From RPQJ01 sp963706535 (lineage in GTDB: Bacteria; Pseudomonadota; Gammaproteobacteria; Steroidobacterales; Steroidobacteraceae), in NCBI GenBank assembly GCA_963706535.1, contig CAVPMU010000003.1, positions 62,001 to 126,000 of the forward strand: a stretch of DNA of 64,000 nt. Direction: 5' to 3'. How positions within the stretch are numbered: the stretch's first letter is position 1; each line of letters begins with the position of its first letter. Below are positions 36,554-49,798 of the stretch, in pieces. Position numbers and translations under genes: made by a program. The notes under the pieces are model-generated. The model did no database searches. It had not been told where the DNA came from and saw only the letters and a list, made by a program, of their open reading frames with translations.

Positions 36554-37259
36554 GGCGGGGAGGATCCTTCAGGGCGTCGGCGTAGCGGTTGTCCTCGCGG
36601 ATGACGCGCGGCACCAGCGTGCGCGGCTCGATGCTGACCGGCTCGTAGACCACGCGGCCCTGGTCCGGGTCGTAGCGCACCTCGACGTTGCCCGAGAGCG
36701 GGAAATCCTTGCGGAACGGGTGCCCGACGAAGCCGTAGTCGGTGAGGATGCGGCGCAGGTCGGGGTGCCCGGGGAACAGGATGCCGAACAGGTCGAACGC
36801 CTCGCGCTCGTTCCAGTTGGCCGAGGCCCACACGTCGACGATCGAGTCGAGCATCGGCGGCTCGCCGGGCTCGCACCAGCAGCGCAGGCGCAGGCGGCGG
36901 TTGTGGGTGACCGACATCAGGTGGTAGACGACGGCGAACCTGCGCTCGCCACCTCCTGCCGCTTCGGCGGAGGCGGACGCGGCGAGAGGCGCACGCTGCA
37001 CGCCGCGCGAAAAACCGCTGGCGGTGGCCGACTGGGTCGTCCACTCGACGCGGCCATAGTCGAGGTAGTCGACACCGGTGAGGTCGATGAGCTGCTCGAA
37101 GCGCCACTCGGGCTCGTCGCGCAGCGCACGGCACACCTCGACGAGCCGGGCGGCGGCCACCTCGAAGGTGAGCTCGCCGCAGGTCGAGGGCACGCGCTCG
37201 AGCGCGCCTGCGAAGCGCGCGGACAGGGACTCGGCGAGAGATTCCAGCGCCTGGCTCAT
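36546..37259 (-). CDS. nuoC: NADH-quinone oxidoreductase subunit C
   Basis: A 237-residue cytoplasmic subunit. The conserved 30-kDa motif is recognisable as NEREAFDLFGILFPGHPDLRRIL followed by GHPFRKDFPL. An insertion of about 25 residues (around 90-110, Ala/Ser-rich) separates the two beta strands before RFAVVYHLMSV and is not in E. coli. Start ATG 37259 lies 5 bp after nuoB. Confidence 0.95.
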   Translation of the reverse strand: MSQALESLAESLSARFAGALERVPSTCGELTFEVAAARLVEVCRALRDEPEWRFEQLIDLTGVDYLDYGRVEWTTQSATASGFSRGVQRAPLAASASAEAAGGGERRFAVVYHLMSVTHNRRLRLRCWCEPGEPPMLDSIVDVWASANWNEREAFDLFGILFPGHPDLRRILTDYGFVGHPFRKDFPLSGNVEVRYDPDQGRVVYEPVSIEPRTLVPRVIREDNRYADALKDPPRHG

Positions 37260-37264
37260 GGTGT

Positions 37265-37747
37265 TCAGCGGGCGATCGTCTGCGTGCGGCGGATCTTCTT
37301 CTGCAGCTGGATCAGGCCGTAGAGAAGCGCCTCCGCCGTGGGCGGGCAGCCCGGCACATAGACGTCCACCGGCACGATGCGGTCACAGCCGCGGACGACG
37401 GCGTAGGAGTAGTGGTAGTAGCCTCCGCCGTTGGCGCAGGAACCCATCGAGATCACCCAGCGCGGCTCGGGCATCTGGTCGTAGACCTTGCGCAGGGCCG
37501 GGGCCATCTTGTTCACGAGCGTGCCGGCCACGATCATCACGTCGGACTGGCGCGGGCTCGGGCGGAACACGATGCCGAAGCGGTCGAGGTCGTAGCGCGC
37601 CGCGCCGGCGTGCATCATCTCGACCGCGCAGCATGCCAGCCCGAACGTCATCGGCCACATCGAACCGGTGCGGGCCCAGTTCATGACCGCATCCACGGTG
37701 GTCGTGACGAAGCCGCGCTCGGGAAGCTCGGAGGCCGCTAGTCCCAT
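37265..37747 (-). CDS. nuoB: NADH-quinone oxidoreductase subunit B
   Basis: A 160-residue subunit binding the last cluster N2 next to quinone. Cluster ligands are the adjacent Cys pair in ACCAVEMMH (about 39), Cys in MGSCANGGG (about 104) and CPGCPP (about 134). The start ATG 37747 overlaps the end of nuoA by 10 bp. Confidence 0.96.
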   Translation of the reverse strand: MGLAASELPERGFVTTTVDAVMNWARTGSMWPMTFGLACCAVEMMHAGAARYDLDRFGIVFRPSPRQSDVMIVAGTLVNKMAPALRKVYDQMPEPRWVISMGSCANGGGYYHYSYAVVRGCDRIVPVDVYVPGCPPTAEALLYGLIQLQKKIRRTQTIAR

Positions 37748-38094
37748 TCGAGCGCCCCCTTCTTCCACTCGTAGACGAACCCGACCACGAGCACCAGCAG
37801 GAACACGCCCATCGCGGCCAGCGCGACGATGCCGATCGCATCGAGCGCGACCGCCCACGGAAACAGGAAGGCGATCTCGAGGTCGAAGACGATGAACAGG
37901 ATCGCGACGAGGTAATAGCGCACGTCGAACTTCATGCGCGAGTCCTCGAACGCCTCGAAGCCGCACTCGTACGCGGAGAGCTTCGCGGCGTCGGGCCGAC
38001 TCGGACCGAACAGGAAGCCGAGCACCATCAGCAGCAGGCCGAGCGCGCCGGCGACCGCGAGGAAGATGAGGACCGGGAGGTACTCGGCGAGCAT
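37738..38094 (-). CDS. nuoA: NADH-quinone oxidoreductase subunit A
   Basis: A 118-residue three-helix membrane subunit and the first gene of the nuo operon. Typical features are KLSAYECGFEAFEDSRMKFDVRYYL (Cys-containing loop after helix 1) and the Asp/Glu of FIVFDLEIAFLFPWAV. The ATG is only about 6 bp after a candidate -10 box and has no clear ribosome-binding site. Confidence 0.96.
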   Translation of the reverse strand: MLAEYLPVLIFLAVAGALGLLLMVLGFLFGPSRPDAAKLSAYECGFEAFEDSRMKFDVRYYLVAILFIVFDLEIAFLFPWAVALDAIGIVALAAMGVFLLVLVVGFVYEWKKGALEWD

Positions 38095-38100
38095 CCCGAA

Positions 38101-38130
38101 ATTTTAGCAGGGACTGCTGCGGCGCAGTAA
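38101..38130 (-). promoter_or_regulatory. Candidate promoter of the nuo operon
   Basis: On the minus strand, TTACTG (38125-38130) and TAAAAT (38101-38106) are 18 bp apart. Transcription would begin near the nuoA ATG, implying a very short or absent leader. The -35 match is weak. Confidence 0.35.
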
Positions 38131-38141
38131 GGCCCGACGGC

Positions 38142-38168
38142 AAAAAGGCGAGCACGCTGGCTCGCCTT
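38142..38168 (-). terminator. Terminator of tRNA-Leu
   Basis: A perfect 9-bp stem (AAGGCGAGC / GCTCGCCTT) with a 6-nt loop; on the minus strand it continues into TTT. It lies 8 bp after the tRNA-Leu 3' end and separates it from the nuo promoter. Confidence 0.8.
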
Positions 38169-38176
38169 CATGTGTC

Positions 38177-38261
38177 TGGTGCGGATGGAGAGACTCGAAC
38201 TCTCACGCCTTACGGCACTACCCCCTCAAGATAGCGTGTCTACCAATTCCACCACATCCGC
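38177..38261 (-). tRNA. tRNA-Leu (GAG)
   Basis: An 85-nt class II tRNA with a long variable arm. The anticodon loop TTGAGGG sits on the stem CTATC/GGTAG, giving anticodon GAG. The T arm is GAGAG-TTCGAGT-CTCTC. CCA is encoded. Its place between secG and nuoA matches the usual secG-leuU order in Gammaproteobacteria. Confidence 0.95.
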
Positions 38262-38283
38262 ATTCGATCGGTTTCCGCTTGCG

Positions 38284-38703
38284 TCACTGGGCCGGCGGGG
38301 CCTCGGGCGCAGGTGCAGCCGGGGCCGCCTGCTCGACTGCCGGCGCCGCAGCCGGAGCCGGAGCCGCCTCGCCCGGGAACGCCGGCAACTGGCTCGCCGG
38401 GGTCGTGGGCTGCGGGGCCGGCGTCTCGACCTGCACGCGGTCGACGACGCTCGTCGGCTCGACCTGCTGGCTGAACAGGTACGACAGCCCGAGGCTCGTC
38501 ACGAAGAACAGCGTGGCGAGCACCGCCGTGGTACGCGACAGGAACGACGCCGAACCGCGCGAGCCGAACACGGTGCCCGATGCGCCCGCGCCGAAACCCG
38601 CTCCCGCATCGGCGCCGCGGCCGCGCTGCAGCAGCACCAGCCCGATGATCCCGAATGCCAGCAGCACGTGAAACACGACTGCCAGCGTCTGTATCCAGCT
38701 CAT
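38284..38703 (-). CDS. secG: Preprotein translocase subunit SecG
   Basis: A 139-residue inner-membrane protein. Two membrane helices flank the conserved cytoplasmic loop LLQRGRGADAGAGFGAGASGTVFGSRGSASFL, followed by the RTTA motif at the second helix. It stabilises SecYEG during SecA-driven export. The C-terminal about 60 residues are an Ala/Pro/Glu-rich tail absent from E. coli SecG but common in this lineage. It follows tpiA by 22 bp. Confidence 0.95.
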   Translation of the reverse strand: MSWIQTLAVVFHVLLAFGIIGLVLLQRGRGADAGAGFGAGASGTVFGSRGSASFLSRTTAVLATLFFVTSLGLSYLFSQQVEPTSVVDRVQVETPAPQPTTPASQLPAFPGEAAPAPAAAPAVEQAAPAAPAPEAPPAQ

Positions 38704-38725
38704 TATCCTTGCACTCTCTTAAGGT

Positions 38726-39478
38726 TCAGTCCGCGGCCGCGCAGATCCGCGCGAACTCGTCTGCCTTGAGCGACGCCCCGCCGACCAGCCCGCCGTCGAT
38801 GTCGGGCATCGCGAACAGTTCCCGTGCGTTCGACGCCTTGACGCTGCCGCCGTACAGGATCCTAACGGAAGCGGCGATTGTATCATCCAGCGCCGCCAGC
38901 CTGGCACGGATCATGGCGTGCACGTCCTGGGCCTGCTGCGGCGACGCATTGCGCCCGGTGCCGATCGCCCAGACCGGCTCGTAGGCGATCACGGCCCGGC
39001 CGAAGGCCGCCACGCCGCTCACCGAGAGCACCGCCTCGAGTTGCCGGGCAACGACCTCGTCGGTGCGACCGCCCTCGCGCTCCTCGAGTGTCTCGCCCAC
39101 GCAGAGCACCGGCACCAGGGCCTGGGACTGCGCGGCCACGAACTTGCGTGCCACCAACGCGTCGCTTTCCCCGTAGACCTGGCGACGCTCGGAGTGGCCG
39201 ACCAGCGCGTAGTGGCAGCCCACGTCCTTGACCATTGCCGCCGAAATCTCGCCGGTGAAGGCACCCAGCGCCTCGGCACAGACCGACTGGGCGCCCAGCG
39301 CCACGTCGGTGTCCTTGAGCATCCTGCCGGTCTCCCACAGGTAGACGAACGGCGGGCACAACAGCACCTCGGCGCGCTGATCCGGCCTGAGCAGGTCGAG
39401 CAGCGAGCGGACCAGGCTCGCGTTCTCGGCCCGCGAGCCGTGCATTTTCCAGTTTCCAGCGACGAGGGGCTGACGCAT
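38726..39478 (-). CDS. tpiA: Triosephosphate isomerase
   Basis: A 250-residue TIM-barrel enzyme that interconverts dihydroxyacetone phosphate and glyceraldehyde 3-phosphate. Catalytic residues are visible: Lys in AGNWKMHG (about 10-12), His in LVGHSERR (about 97) and Glu in AYEPVWAIGTG (about 168). The phosphate-binding GGSVKASN and GLVGGASL loops are present. ATG 39478 was chosen over an upstream in-frame start because MRQPLVAGNWKM is the normal N-terminus. Confidence 0.97.
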   Translation of the reverse strand: MRQPLVAGNWKMHGSRAENASLVRSLLDLLRPDQRAEVLLCPPFVYLWETGRMLKDTDVALGAQSVCAEALGAFTGEISAAMVKDVGCHYALVGHSERRQVYGESDALVARKFVAAQSQALVPVLCVGETLEEREGGRTDEVVARQLEAVLSVSGVAAFGRAVIAYEPVWAIGTGRNASPQQAQDVHAMIRARLAALDDTIAASVRILYGGSVKASNARELFAMPDIDGGLVGGASLKADEFARICAAAD

Positions 39479-39585
39479 GCGGCTCTCCACCGTCCGTGCG
39501 GACTGCCTCAAACCCAAGAGAGGTCAGGCCGCGAAAGGCGCGCGATCTTAGCGGCGGGTCCGCGGGAAAGCAATTCGCCTGGCGC

Positions 39586-40917
39586 TCAGACCGCCTGCCT
39601 GACGACCTCGGCAAGCTCATCCGCATGGCGCTGGACCACGGACTCGTCCCGTCCTTCGACCATCACGCGGATCAGCGGTTCGGTGCCGGAGGCCCGCAAC
39701 ACCACCCGTCCGGCGCTCCCGAGCGCCTGCTCGACGCGTCGCACGGCGTCCTGGATGACGGGGGAGCGGCCCGGATCCACGCGCTCGCGAACCCGCACGT
39801 TGACCATGACCTGGGGAAACCGGGTCATGCCCGAGGTGAGCTCGGCCAGGCGCCGGCCGGTGCGCTTCATGACGGCCAGCACCTGCAGGGCGCTCACCAG
39901 TCCGTCGCCGGTCGTGGTGCGGTCGAGGCACAGCAGGTGGCCCGAGGTCTCGCCACCGAGCATGCCGCCTGCCTCCCTCAGCATGGCCAGCACGTACCGG
40001 TCGCCGACCTTCGCACGTCGGAACTCGACGCCCTCCGCCGCGAGCGCGTGCTCGAGACCGAGGTTGCTCATGACGGTGCCGACCACCGGGCCCAGCAGCT
40101 CGCCCTGGGCCTTGCGGTCGCGCGCGATCACGTAGAGCAGGTGGTCGCCGTCCACCAGCCGCCCGAGGTGATCGACCATGACCAGCCGGTCGCCGTCGCC
40201 GTCGAGCCCGATGCCTACGTCGGCGCCGATGCCGGCCACGGTGAGCTGCAGCAGCTCCGGGGCCGTCGAGCCGCAGCGCAGGTTGATGTTGCGGCCGTTC
40301 GGCGAGCAGCCGATCGGGATGATCTCCGCGCCGAGGTCCGAGAGCACGCGCGGGGCCACCTTGTAGGCGGCGCCGTTGGCGCAGTCGACGACGATCTTGA
40401 GTCCCGAGAGGTCCATGCCCGCCGGCAGCGTCGAGGCGCAGAACTCCTGGTAGACGACGCGCGACTTGTCGACGCGCGTGGCGGTGCCGAGCGACATCGA
40501 GTCGCGCGTGAGCACCGGCCCGTCGAGCAACTCCTCGATGCGCTCCTCGGTCTCGTCCGAGAGCTTGCCGCCCTCGGCGTCGAAGAACTTGATGCCGTTG
40601 TCCTCATAGAGGTTGTGCGACGCGCTGATGACCACCCCGAAGGCGCAGCCGAAGCGCTGGGTGAGGTAGGCGATGCCGGGCGTCGGCAGCGGCCCGATGA
40701 GCTTTACGTTGACGCCCGCGGCGGCGATGCCCGCCTCGAGTGCCGCCTCGAACATGTAGCCGGACAGTCGCGTGTCCTTGCCGACCAGGGCCGTGCCGCC
40801 CTCCGGCGCCAGCACGCGCGCCGCGGCACTCGCCAGCCGCAGCGCGAACTCCGCCGTCATCGGGTGCTCACCCACCCTCCCGCGGACACCGTCGGTCCCG
40901 AAATACGTCCTGCCCAT
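39586..40917 (-). CDS. glmM: Phosphoglucosamine mutase
   Basis: A 443-residue enzyme that turns glucosamine-6-phosphate into glucosamine-1-phosphate for peptidoglycan and LPS synthesis. The N-terminus is YFGTDGVRGRVG. The active-site serine loop reads ISASHNLYEDNGIKFF; the usual Pro after ASHN is Leu here. The metal-binding loop is DGDGDR (about 240) and the sugar-binding loop GETSGH (about 325). The C-terminal RASGTEPLIRVM phosphate loop is intact. It is 2 bp after folP, in the conserved folP-glmM order. Confidence 0.96.
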   Translation of the reverse strand: MGRTYFGTDGVRGRVGEHPMTAEFALRLASAAARVLAPEGGTALVGKDTRLSGYMFEAALEAGIAAAGVNVKLIGPLPTPGIAYLTQRFGCAFGVVISASHNLYEDNGIKFFDAEGGKLSDETEERIEELLDGPVLTRDSMSLGTATRVDKSRVVYQEFCASTLPAGMDLSGLKIVVDCANGAAYKVAPRVLSDLGAEIIPIGCSPNGRNINLRCGSTAPELLQLTVAGIGADVGIGLDGDGDRLVMVDHLGRLVDGDHLLYVIARDRKAQGELLGPVVGTVMSNLGLEHALAAEGVEFRRAKVGDRYVLAMLREAGGMLGGETSGHLLCLDRTTTGDGLVSALQVLAVMKRTGRRLAELTSGMTRFPQVMVNVRVRERVDPGRSPVIQDAVRRVEQALGSAGRVVLRASGTEPLIRVMVEGRDESVVQRHADELAEVVRQAV

Positions 40918-40919
40918 GT

Positions 40920-41762
40920 TCAACTGCCTCCGGCGGACGCGCGCCTGAACGCGTCCGCGACCTTGACTGCATCGAACGTCGCCGCGACGTCGTGTGCCCG
41001 CACGATCGACGCACCGTGCGCCACGGCGAGCGCGGCGAGCGCGACGCTGCCCGCGAGCCGATCGTCCGGCGGACGGCCGGTGATCATACCGACCAGCGAC
41101 TTGCGCGACACGCCGACGAGCAACGGCAGCGACGGACCGGCGAGCTCGTCGAGCCGCGCGAGCAGGGCAAGGTTGTGGTCCAGGGTCTTGCCGAAGCCGA
41201 TGCCCGGATCCACGCAGATGCGCGCGCGCGCGATGCCGGCAGCCTCGCACGCCGCCACCCGGGCGTCGAGGAACTGCCTCACTTCCGCGACGACGTCGCG
41301 ATAGCTCGGCGCTGCCTGCATCGTCCGCGGCTCGCCCTGCATGTGCATCAGGCACACGGCAGCCCCTGTCCCGGCCGCGGCCTCGAGTGCGCCGGGCCGG
41401 GTGAGCGCGCAAACGTCGTTGATCATGGTGGCGCCCGCCGCCACCGCGGCCCGCATGACCTCGGGCTTGGTCGTGTCCACGGAGACCGGCACGGCGAGCC
41501 GCTGCGCCAGTTGCTCGATGACCGGCACCACGCGCCCGATCTCCTCGCCGACCGACACCGGCGACGAGCCTGGGCGGGTCGATTCGCCACCCACGTCGAT
41601 GATGGCTGCGCCCTCTTCCGCGAGACGCAACCCGTGGGCCACCGCGGCCTCCACGCTGGCATGGAGCCCGCCGTCCGAGAACGAGTCGGGCGTGACGTTC
41701 ACGATGCCCATGACCACGGGCCCGGCGAGGTCGAGGACCGTGCTGCGGCAGTGGAGCTTCAT
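40920..41762 (-). CDS. folP: Dihydropteroate synthase
   Basis: A 280-residue TIM-barrel enzyme of folate synthesis, joining p-aminobenzoate to the pterin diphosphate. Signature motifs are GIVNVTPDSFSDGG (about 18), IDVGGESTRPG (about 55) and the C-terminal VRAHDVAAT. It lies between ftsH and glmM, with a strong hairpin before it. Confidence 0.96.
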   Translation of the reverse strand: MKLHCRSTVLDLAGPVVMGIVNVTPDSFSDGGLHASVEAAVAHGLRLAEEGAAIIDVGGESTRPGSSPVSVGEEIGRVVPVIEQLAQRLAVPVSVDTTKPEVMRAAVAAGATMINDVCALTRPGALEAAAGTGAAVCLMHMQGEPRTMQAAPSYRDVVAEVRQFLDARVAACEAAGIARARICVDPGIGFGKTLDHNLALLARLDELAGPSLPLLVGVSRKSLVGMITGRPPDDRLAGSVALAALAVAHGASIVRAHDVAATFDAVKVADAFRRASAGGS

Positions 41763-41785
41763 CGGGTGACGCGCCTGGCCGAAGC

Positions 41786-41813
41786 GAAGCGCCCGGCAGG
41801 GGCCGGGCGCTTC
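41786..41813 (-). terminator. Strong hairpin between ftsH and folP
   Basis: A perfect 12-bp stem (GAAGCGCCCGGC / GCCGGGCGCTTC) with a 4-nt loop just after the ftsH stop. No clear T-run follows on the minus strand (CGCTTCGG), so it may attenuate rather than end transcription. Confidence 0.5.
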
Positions 41814-41819
41814 AGTCGG

Positions 41820-43736
<1,917 letters not shown>

Positions 43737-43802
43737 TGCATTGACCTCGGGGACTGTTGCCGCGAATCCTGAGGTTTTGCCCGTGGAAACGCGCTTTCGA
43801 CA

Positions 43803-44429
43803 CTACACCAATCGGTACCCGCGTGCCAGAACGTACACCTCGGCACTGCGAGCCCTGGACGCTTTCGGCTTGCGGAACTTGACGGATTCAAAACTCCGCC
43901 TGAGCCGCGCGACCAGCGCCTGGAACTCGCGGCCCTGGAAGACCTTCATGAGCAGGTCCCCGCCGGGGCGCAGCGCCTGCGCAGCGAAATCCACCGCCAG
44001 GTCCACGAGGTACATCGACCGGTCGTGGTCCACGTCGGCGATGCCCATCATGTTGGGGGCCATGTCCGACATTACAAGATCGACCCTGGCGCCCCCGAGC
44101 GTGGCATCGAGCCGGGCGAGGACCGCCTCGTCGGTGAAGTCGCCCTGGATGAACTCCACGCCCGGGATGGCCGGCATCTCCAGCACGTCGAGCGCGATGA
44201 CCCGGCCCTTCCCGGCCAGGGTGCGCGCCGCGTACTGGCTCCAGCCACCCGGCGCGGCGCCGAGGTCCACGACCGTCATGCCCGGCCGCAACAGGTGGTC
44301 GCTGCGCTGGATCTCCTCGAGCTTGAAGGCGGCTCGCGAACGCCAGCCCTCCTCGTGCGCGCGCTTCACGTACGGGTCGGCGGCGTGCTCGGCGAGCCAG
44401 CGGGCGGAGCTCTTGGTGCGGCGAGGCAT
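43803..44429 (-). CDS. rlmE: 23S rRNA (uridine-2'-O)-methyltransferase RlmE
   Basis: A 208-residue methyltransferase that modifies U2552 of 23S rRNA. The SAM-binding motif DLGAAPGGWSQYA (about 58-70) and the catalytic Lys/Asp/Lys/Glu set (RAAFKLEEI, MSDMAPNMMG, LMKVFQG, and the late Glu region) are recognisable. Start ATG 44429; a TTG six bases upstream is less likely. The leader contains five TATCCCC repeats ending 7 bp before the ATG. Confidence 0.95.
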   Translation of the reverse strand: MPRRTKSSARWLAEHAADPYVKRAHEEGWRSRAAFKLEEIQRSDHLLRPGMTVVDLGAAPGGWSQYAARTLAGKGRVIALDVLEMPAIPGVEFIQGDFTDEAVLARLDATLGGARVDLVMSDMAPNMMGIADVDHDRSMYLVDLAVDFAAQALRPGGDLLMKVFQGREFQALVARLRRSFESVKFRKPKASRARSAEVYVLARGYRLV

Positions 44430-44436
44430 GAGCAAA

Positions 44437-44471
44437 GGGGATAGGGGATAGGGGATAGGGGATAGGGGATA
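44437..44471 (+). repeat. Five tandem GGGGATA heptamers before rlmE
   Basis: Five perfect 7-bp units (35 bp). In the direction of rlmE they read TATCCCC and end just before its start codon. An oppositely oriented array of the same unit precedes yhbY. The G-strand has five G4 runs with 3-nt spacers and could fold as a G-quadruplex. Confidence 0.9.
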
Positions 44472-44556
44472 GAAAGAAGATTGCAGAATCTCGCGTTCGC
44501 TTCAGCAGGAAAGCAAAGACAAGAAGGCCGGCAGGCATGCCGTTCCCCTCTTACAC

Positions 44557-44615
44557 TATCCCCTATCCCCTATCCCCTATCCCCTCCCCTATCCCCTCCC
44601 CTATCCCCTATCCCC
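44557..44615 (+). repeat. TATCCCC heptamer array before yhbY
   Basis: Seven TATCCCC units with two shortened TCCCC units mixed in (pattern: four full, short, full, short, two full). It ends 6 bp before the yhbY ATG. It is the inverted counterpart of the array at 44437-44471; the two are separated by 85 bp. Confidence 0.9.
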
Positions 44616-44621
44616 TCTCCG

Positions 44622-44918
44622 ATGCCTCTCTCCGAGCCCCAACGCAAATTCCTTCGCCGCCTCGGCCACGACCGCAATCCCATCGTGCTGGTGGGCCAGG
44701 CGGGCATCGGCCCGAACCTCGTCGCCGAACTCGACCGCGCACTCAGGGACCACGAGCTGGTCAAGGTCCGCGCACGCGTCGGCGACCGGGGCGAGCGCAA
44801 CGCGATCCTGGACGAACTGGCCGCCGCGACCGCCTCGGAGCTGGTGCAGCGCATCGGCCACGTCGGCCTGTACTACCGGGCCAACCCCGAACGGCCCGGC
44901 ATCCTGCTGCCGGCCTGA
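44622..44918 (+). CDS. yhbY: YhbY family RNA-binding protein (CRM domain)
   Basis: A 98-residue ribosome-assembly factor with a CRS1/YhbY fold: LRRLGHDRNPIVLVGQAGI (GxxG-type loop) and GLYYRANPE near the end. It binds pre-50S particles. The start was set at ATG 44622 because the upstream in-frame sequence is just the translated heptamer array. It is divergent from rlmE, as in other Gammaproteobacteria. There is no standard ribosome-binding site in the C-rich leader. Confidence 0.93.
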   Translation: MPLSEPQRKFLRRLGHDRNPIVLVGQAGIGPNLVAELDRALRDHELVKVRARVGDRGERNAILDELAAATASELVQRIGHVGLYYRANPERPGILLPA

Positions 44919-44922
44919 GCGC

Positions 44923-45395
44923 TCAGACGTAGCGGACCGCGACGATCTCGAAGGCACGTGTGCCGCCCGGCACGGCAACGTCCACGATGTCGCCCTCGCT
45001 CTTGCCGACCAGTGCCCGCGCGATCGGCGAGGTGATGGAAATGAGCCCGTGGCGCACGTCGGCCTCGGGCTCGCCCACGATCTGGAAGACGACCTCGGCG
45101 CCGCCGTCCTGGTCCTCGAGGTGCACGGTCGCGCCGAAGACGACCTTGTCCGTCTGCGGCAGGTGGCTCACGTCGATGATCTCGCAGTGCGAGAGGTCGT
45201 GCTCGATCTGGTGGATGCGTCCCTCGATGAAACCCTGCTGCTCGCGCGCGGCGTGATATTCCGCATTCTCGCTCAGGTCGCCATGGGCGCGGGCCTCCGC
45301 GATGGCCATGATGACCCGGGGACGGTCCTCCGTCTTGAGCTTGCGCAGCTCGATCCTGAGCTTCTCCGAGCCCTTCAGGGTCAACGGTTTACGTC

Positions 45396-45399
<4 letters not shown>
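44923..45399 (-). CDS. greA: Transcription elongation factor GreA
   Basis: A 158-residue factor that rescues backtracked RNA polymerase. The N-terminal coiled coil carries the acidic tip in SENAEYHAAREQQGFIEGRI (about 43-62). The C-terminal FKBP-like domain includes ISITSPIARALVGKSEGD. The start overlaps the carB stop by 4 bp, giving the conserved carA-carB-greA operon. It is convergent with yhbY, 4 bp apart. Confidence 0.97.
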
Positions 45400-48620
<3,221 letters not shown>

Positions 48621-48640
48621 GGGGTTTCAGTATCTCCGGG

Positions 48641-49798
48641 TCACACCAGCTTGCGGGCGGGCGCGGAGCCCTTGCGCAGCATCGACTCGACGAACTGCGA
48701 GAACAGCGGCGCGAGGTCGCGCGGGCCCGGGCTCGCCTCCGGGTGTCCCTGGAAGCTGAACGCCGGGCGATCCGTGCAGGCGATGCCCTGCAGTGAGCCG
48801 TCGAACAGCGAACGGTGCGTCGCGCGCAGGTTGCCGGGCAGCGTGGCCTCGTCGACGGCGAAGCCGTGGTTCTGGCTCGAGATGAACACGCGGCCCGAGT
48901 CGAGCTCGATGACCGGGTGGTTGGCGCCGTGGTGGCCGAACTTCATCTTGACGGTGCGCGCGCCCGTCGCGAGGCCGAGCAGCTGGTGGCCGAGGCAGAT
49001 GCCGAAGATCGGCACGCCGGCCTCGAGGAAGCCGCGGATCGCCTCGATCGCATAGCTGCACGGCTCGGGGTCGCCCGGTCCGTTCGAAAGGAACACGCCA
49101 TCCGGCCGCAGCGCCAGCGCCTCCTCGGCGGCGGTTTGCGCGGGCACCACCGTCATGCGGCAGCCATGGTCGGCGAGCAGTCGCAGGATGTTGCGCTTGA
49201 TGCCGAAGTCGTAGGCGACCACGTGCAGGCGCTGGCCAGGGCGGCGTCGCGGCCCCTGCTCGAGCGACCAGTTGGTGCCCTCGTTCCACTGGAACGAGCG
49301 CCGGGTCGTCACCACCTTGGCGAGGTCCATGCCTTTCAGCCCCGGGAAGCGCCGGGCGGCCTCCACGGCGAGGTCCGGCCGCTGGGCAGCGTCGCCGCTC
49401 GCGATGCAACCTGCCTGGGCGCCCTTCTCCCGCAGGATGCGCGTGAGCTTGCGGGTGTCGATCTCGGCGATCGCGACCACGCCGCCGCGGACCAGGAACT
49501 CGGGCAGCGACTCGGTCGCGCGCCAGTTGGAATGCAGCAGCGGCAGGTCGCGGATCACGAGGCCCGCGGCGTGGATCGAGTTCGACTCGAGGTCCTCGGG
49601 GTTGGTGCCGGTATTGCCGATGTGCGGATAGGTGAGCGTGACGATCTGCCGGGCGTACGAGGGATCGGTGAGGATCTCCTGGTAACCGGTCATGGCGGTG
49701 TTGAACACCACCTCCCCGGTGGCCGTGCCGGAGGCTCCGATGGACGTGCCGCGAAACACGGTGCCGTCCTCCAGAGCCAGAACAGCGGGTGTCGTCAC
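48641..49798 (-). CDS. carA: Carbamoyl-phosphate synthase small subunit
   Basis: A 385-residue glutaminase subunit that supplies ammonia to CarB. The class I amidotransferase triad is visible: Cys in GICLGHQLL (about 268), His and Glu in GHPEASPGP (about 350). The N-terminal CarA domain reads ALEDGTVFRG...NTAMTGYQEILTDPSY. GTG 49798 has the ribosome-binding site GGAGGG 7 bp upstream and the usual N-terminus. An in-frame ATG at 49846 would add 16 unrelated residues. Confidence 0.96.
   Translation of the reverse strand: MTTPAVLALEDGTVFRGTSIGASGTATGEVVFNTAMTGYQEILTDPSYARQIVTLTYPHIGNTGTNPEDLESNSIHAAGLVIRDLPLLHSNWRATESLPEFLVRGGVVAIAEIDTRKLTRILREKGAQAGCIASGDAAQRPDLAVEAARRFPGLKGMDLAKVVTTRRSFQWNEGTNWSLEQGPRRRPGQRLHVVAYDFGIKRNILRLLADHGCRMTVVPAQTAAEEALALRPDGVFLSNGPGDPEPCSYAIEAIRGFLEAGVPIFGICLGHQLLGLATGARTVKMKFGHHGANHPVIELDSGRVFISSQNHGFAVDEATLPGNLRATHRSLFDGSLQGIACTDRPAFSFQGHPEASPGPRDLAPLFSQFVESMLRKGSAPARKLV

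Noticed and set aside
44437..44615. CRISPR-like repeat array
   Set aside because: Units are 7 bp with no spacers, and no cas genes are nearby; it is a simple heptamer repeat.
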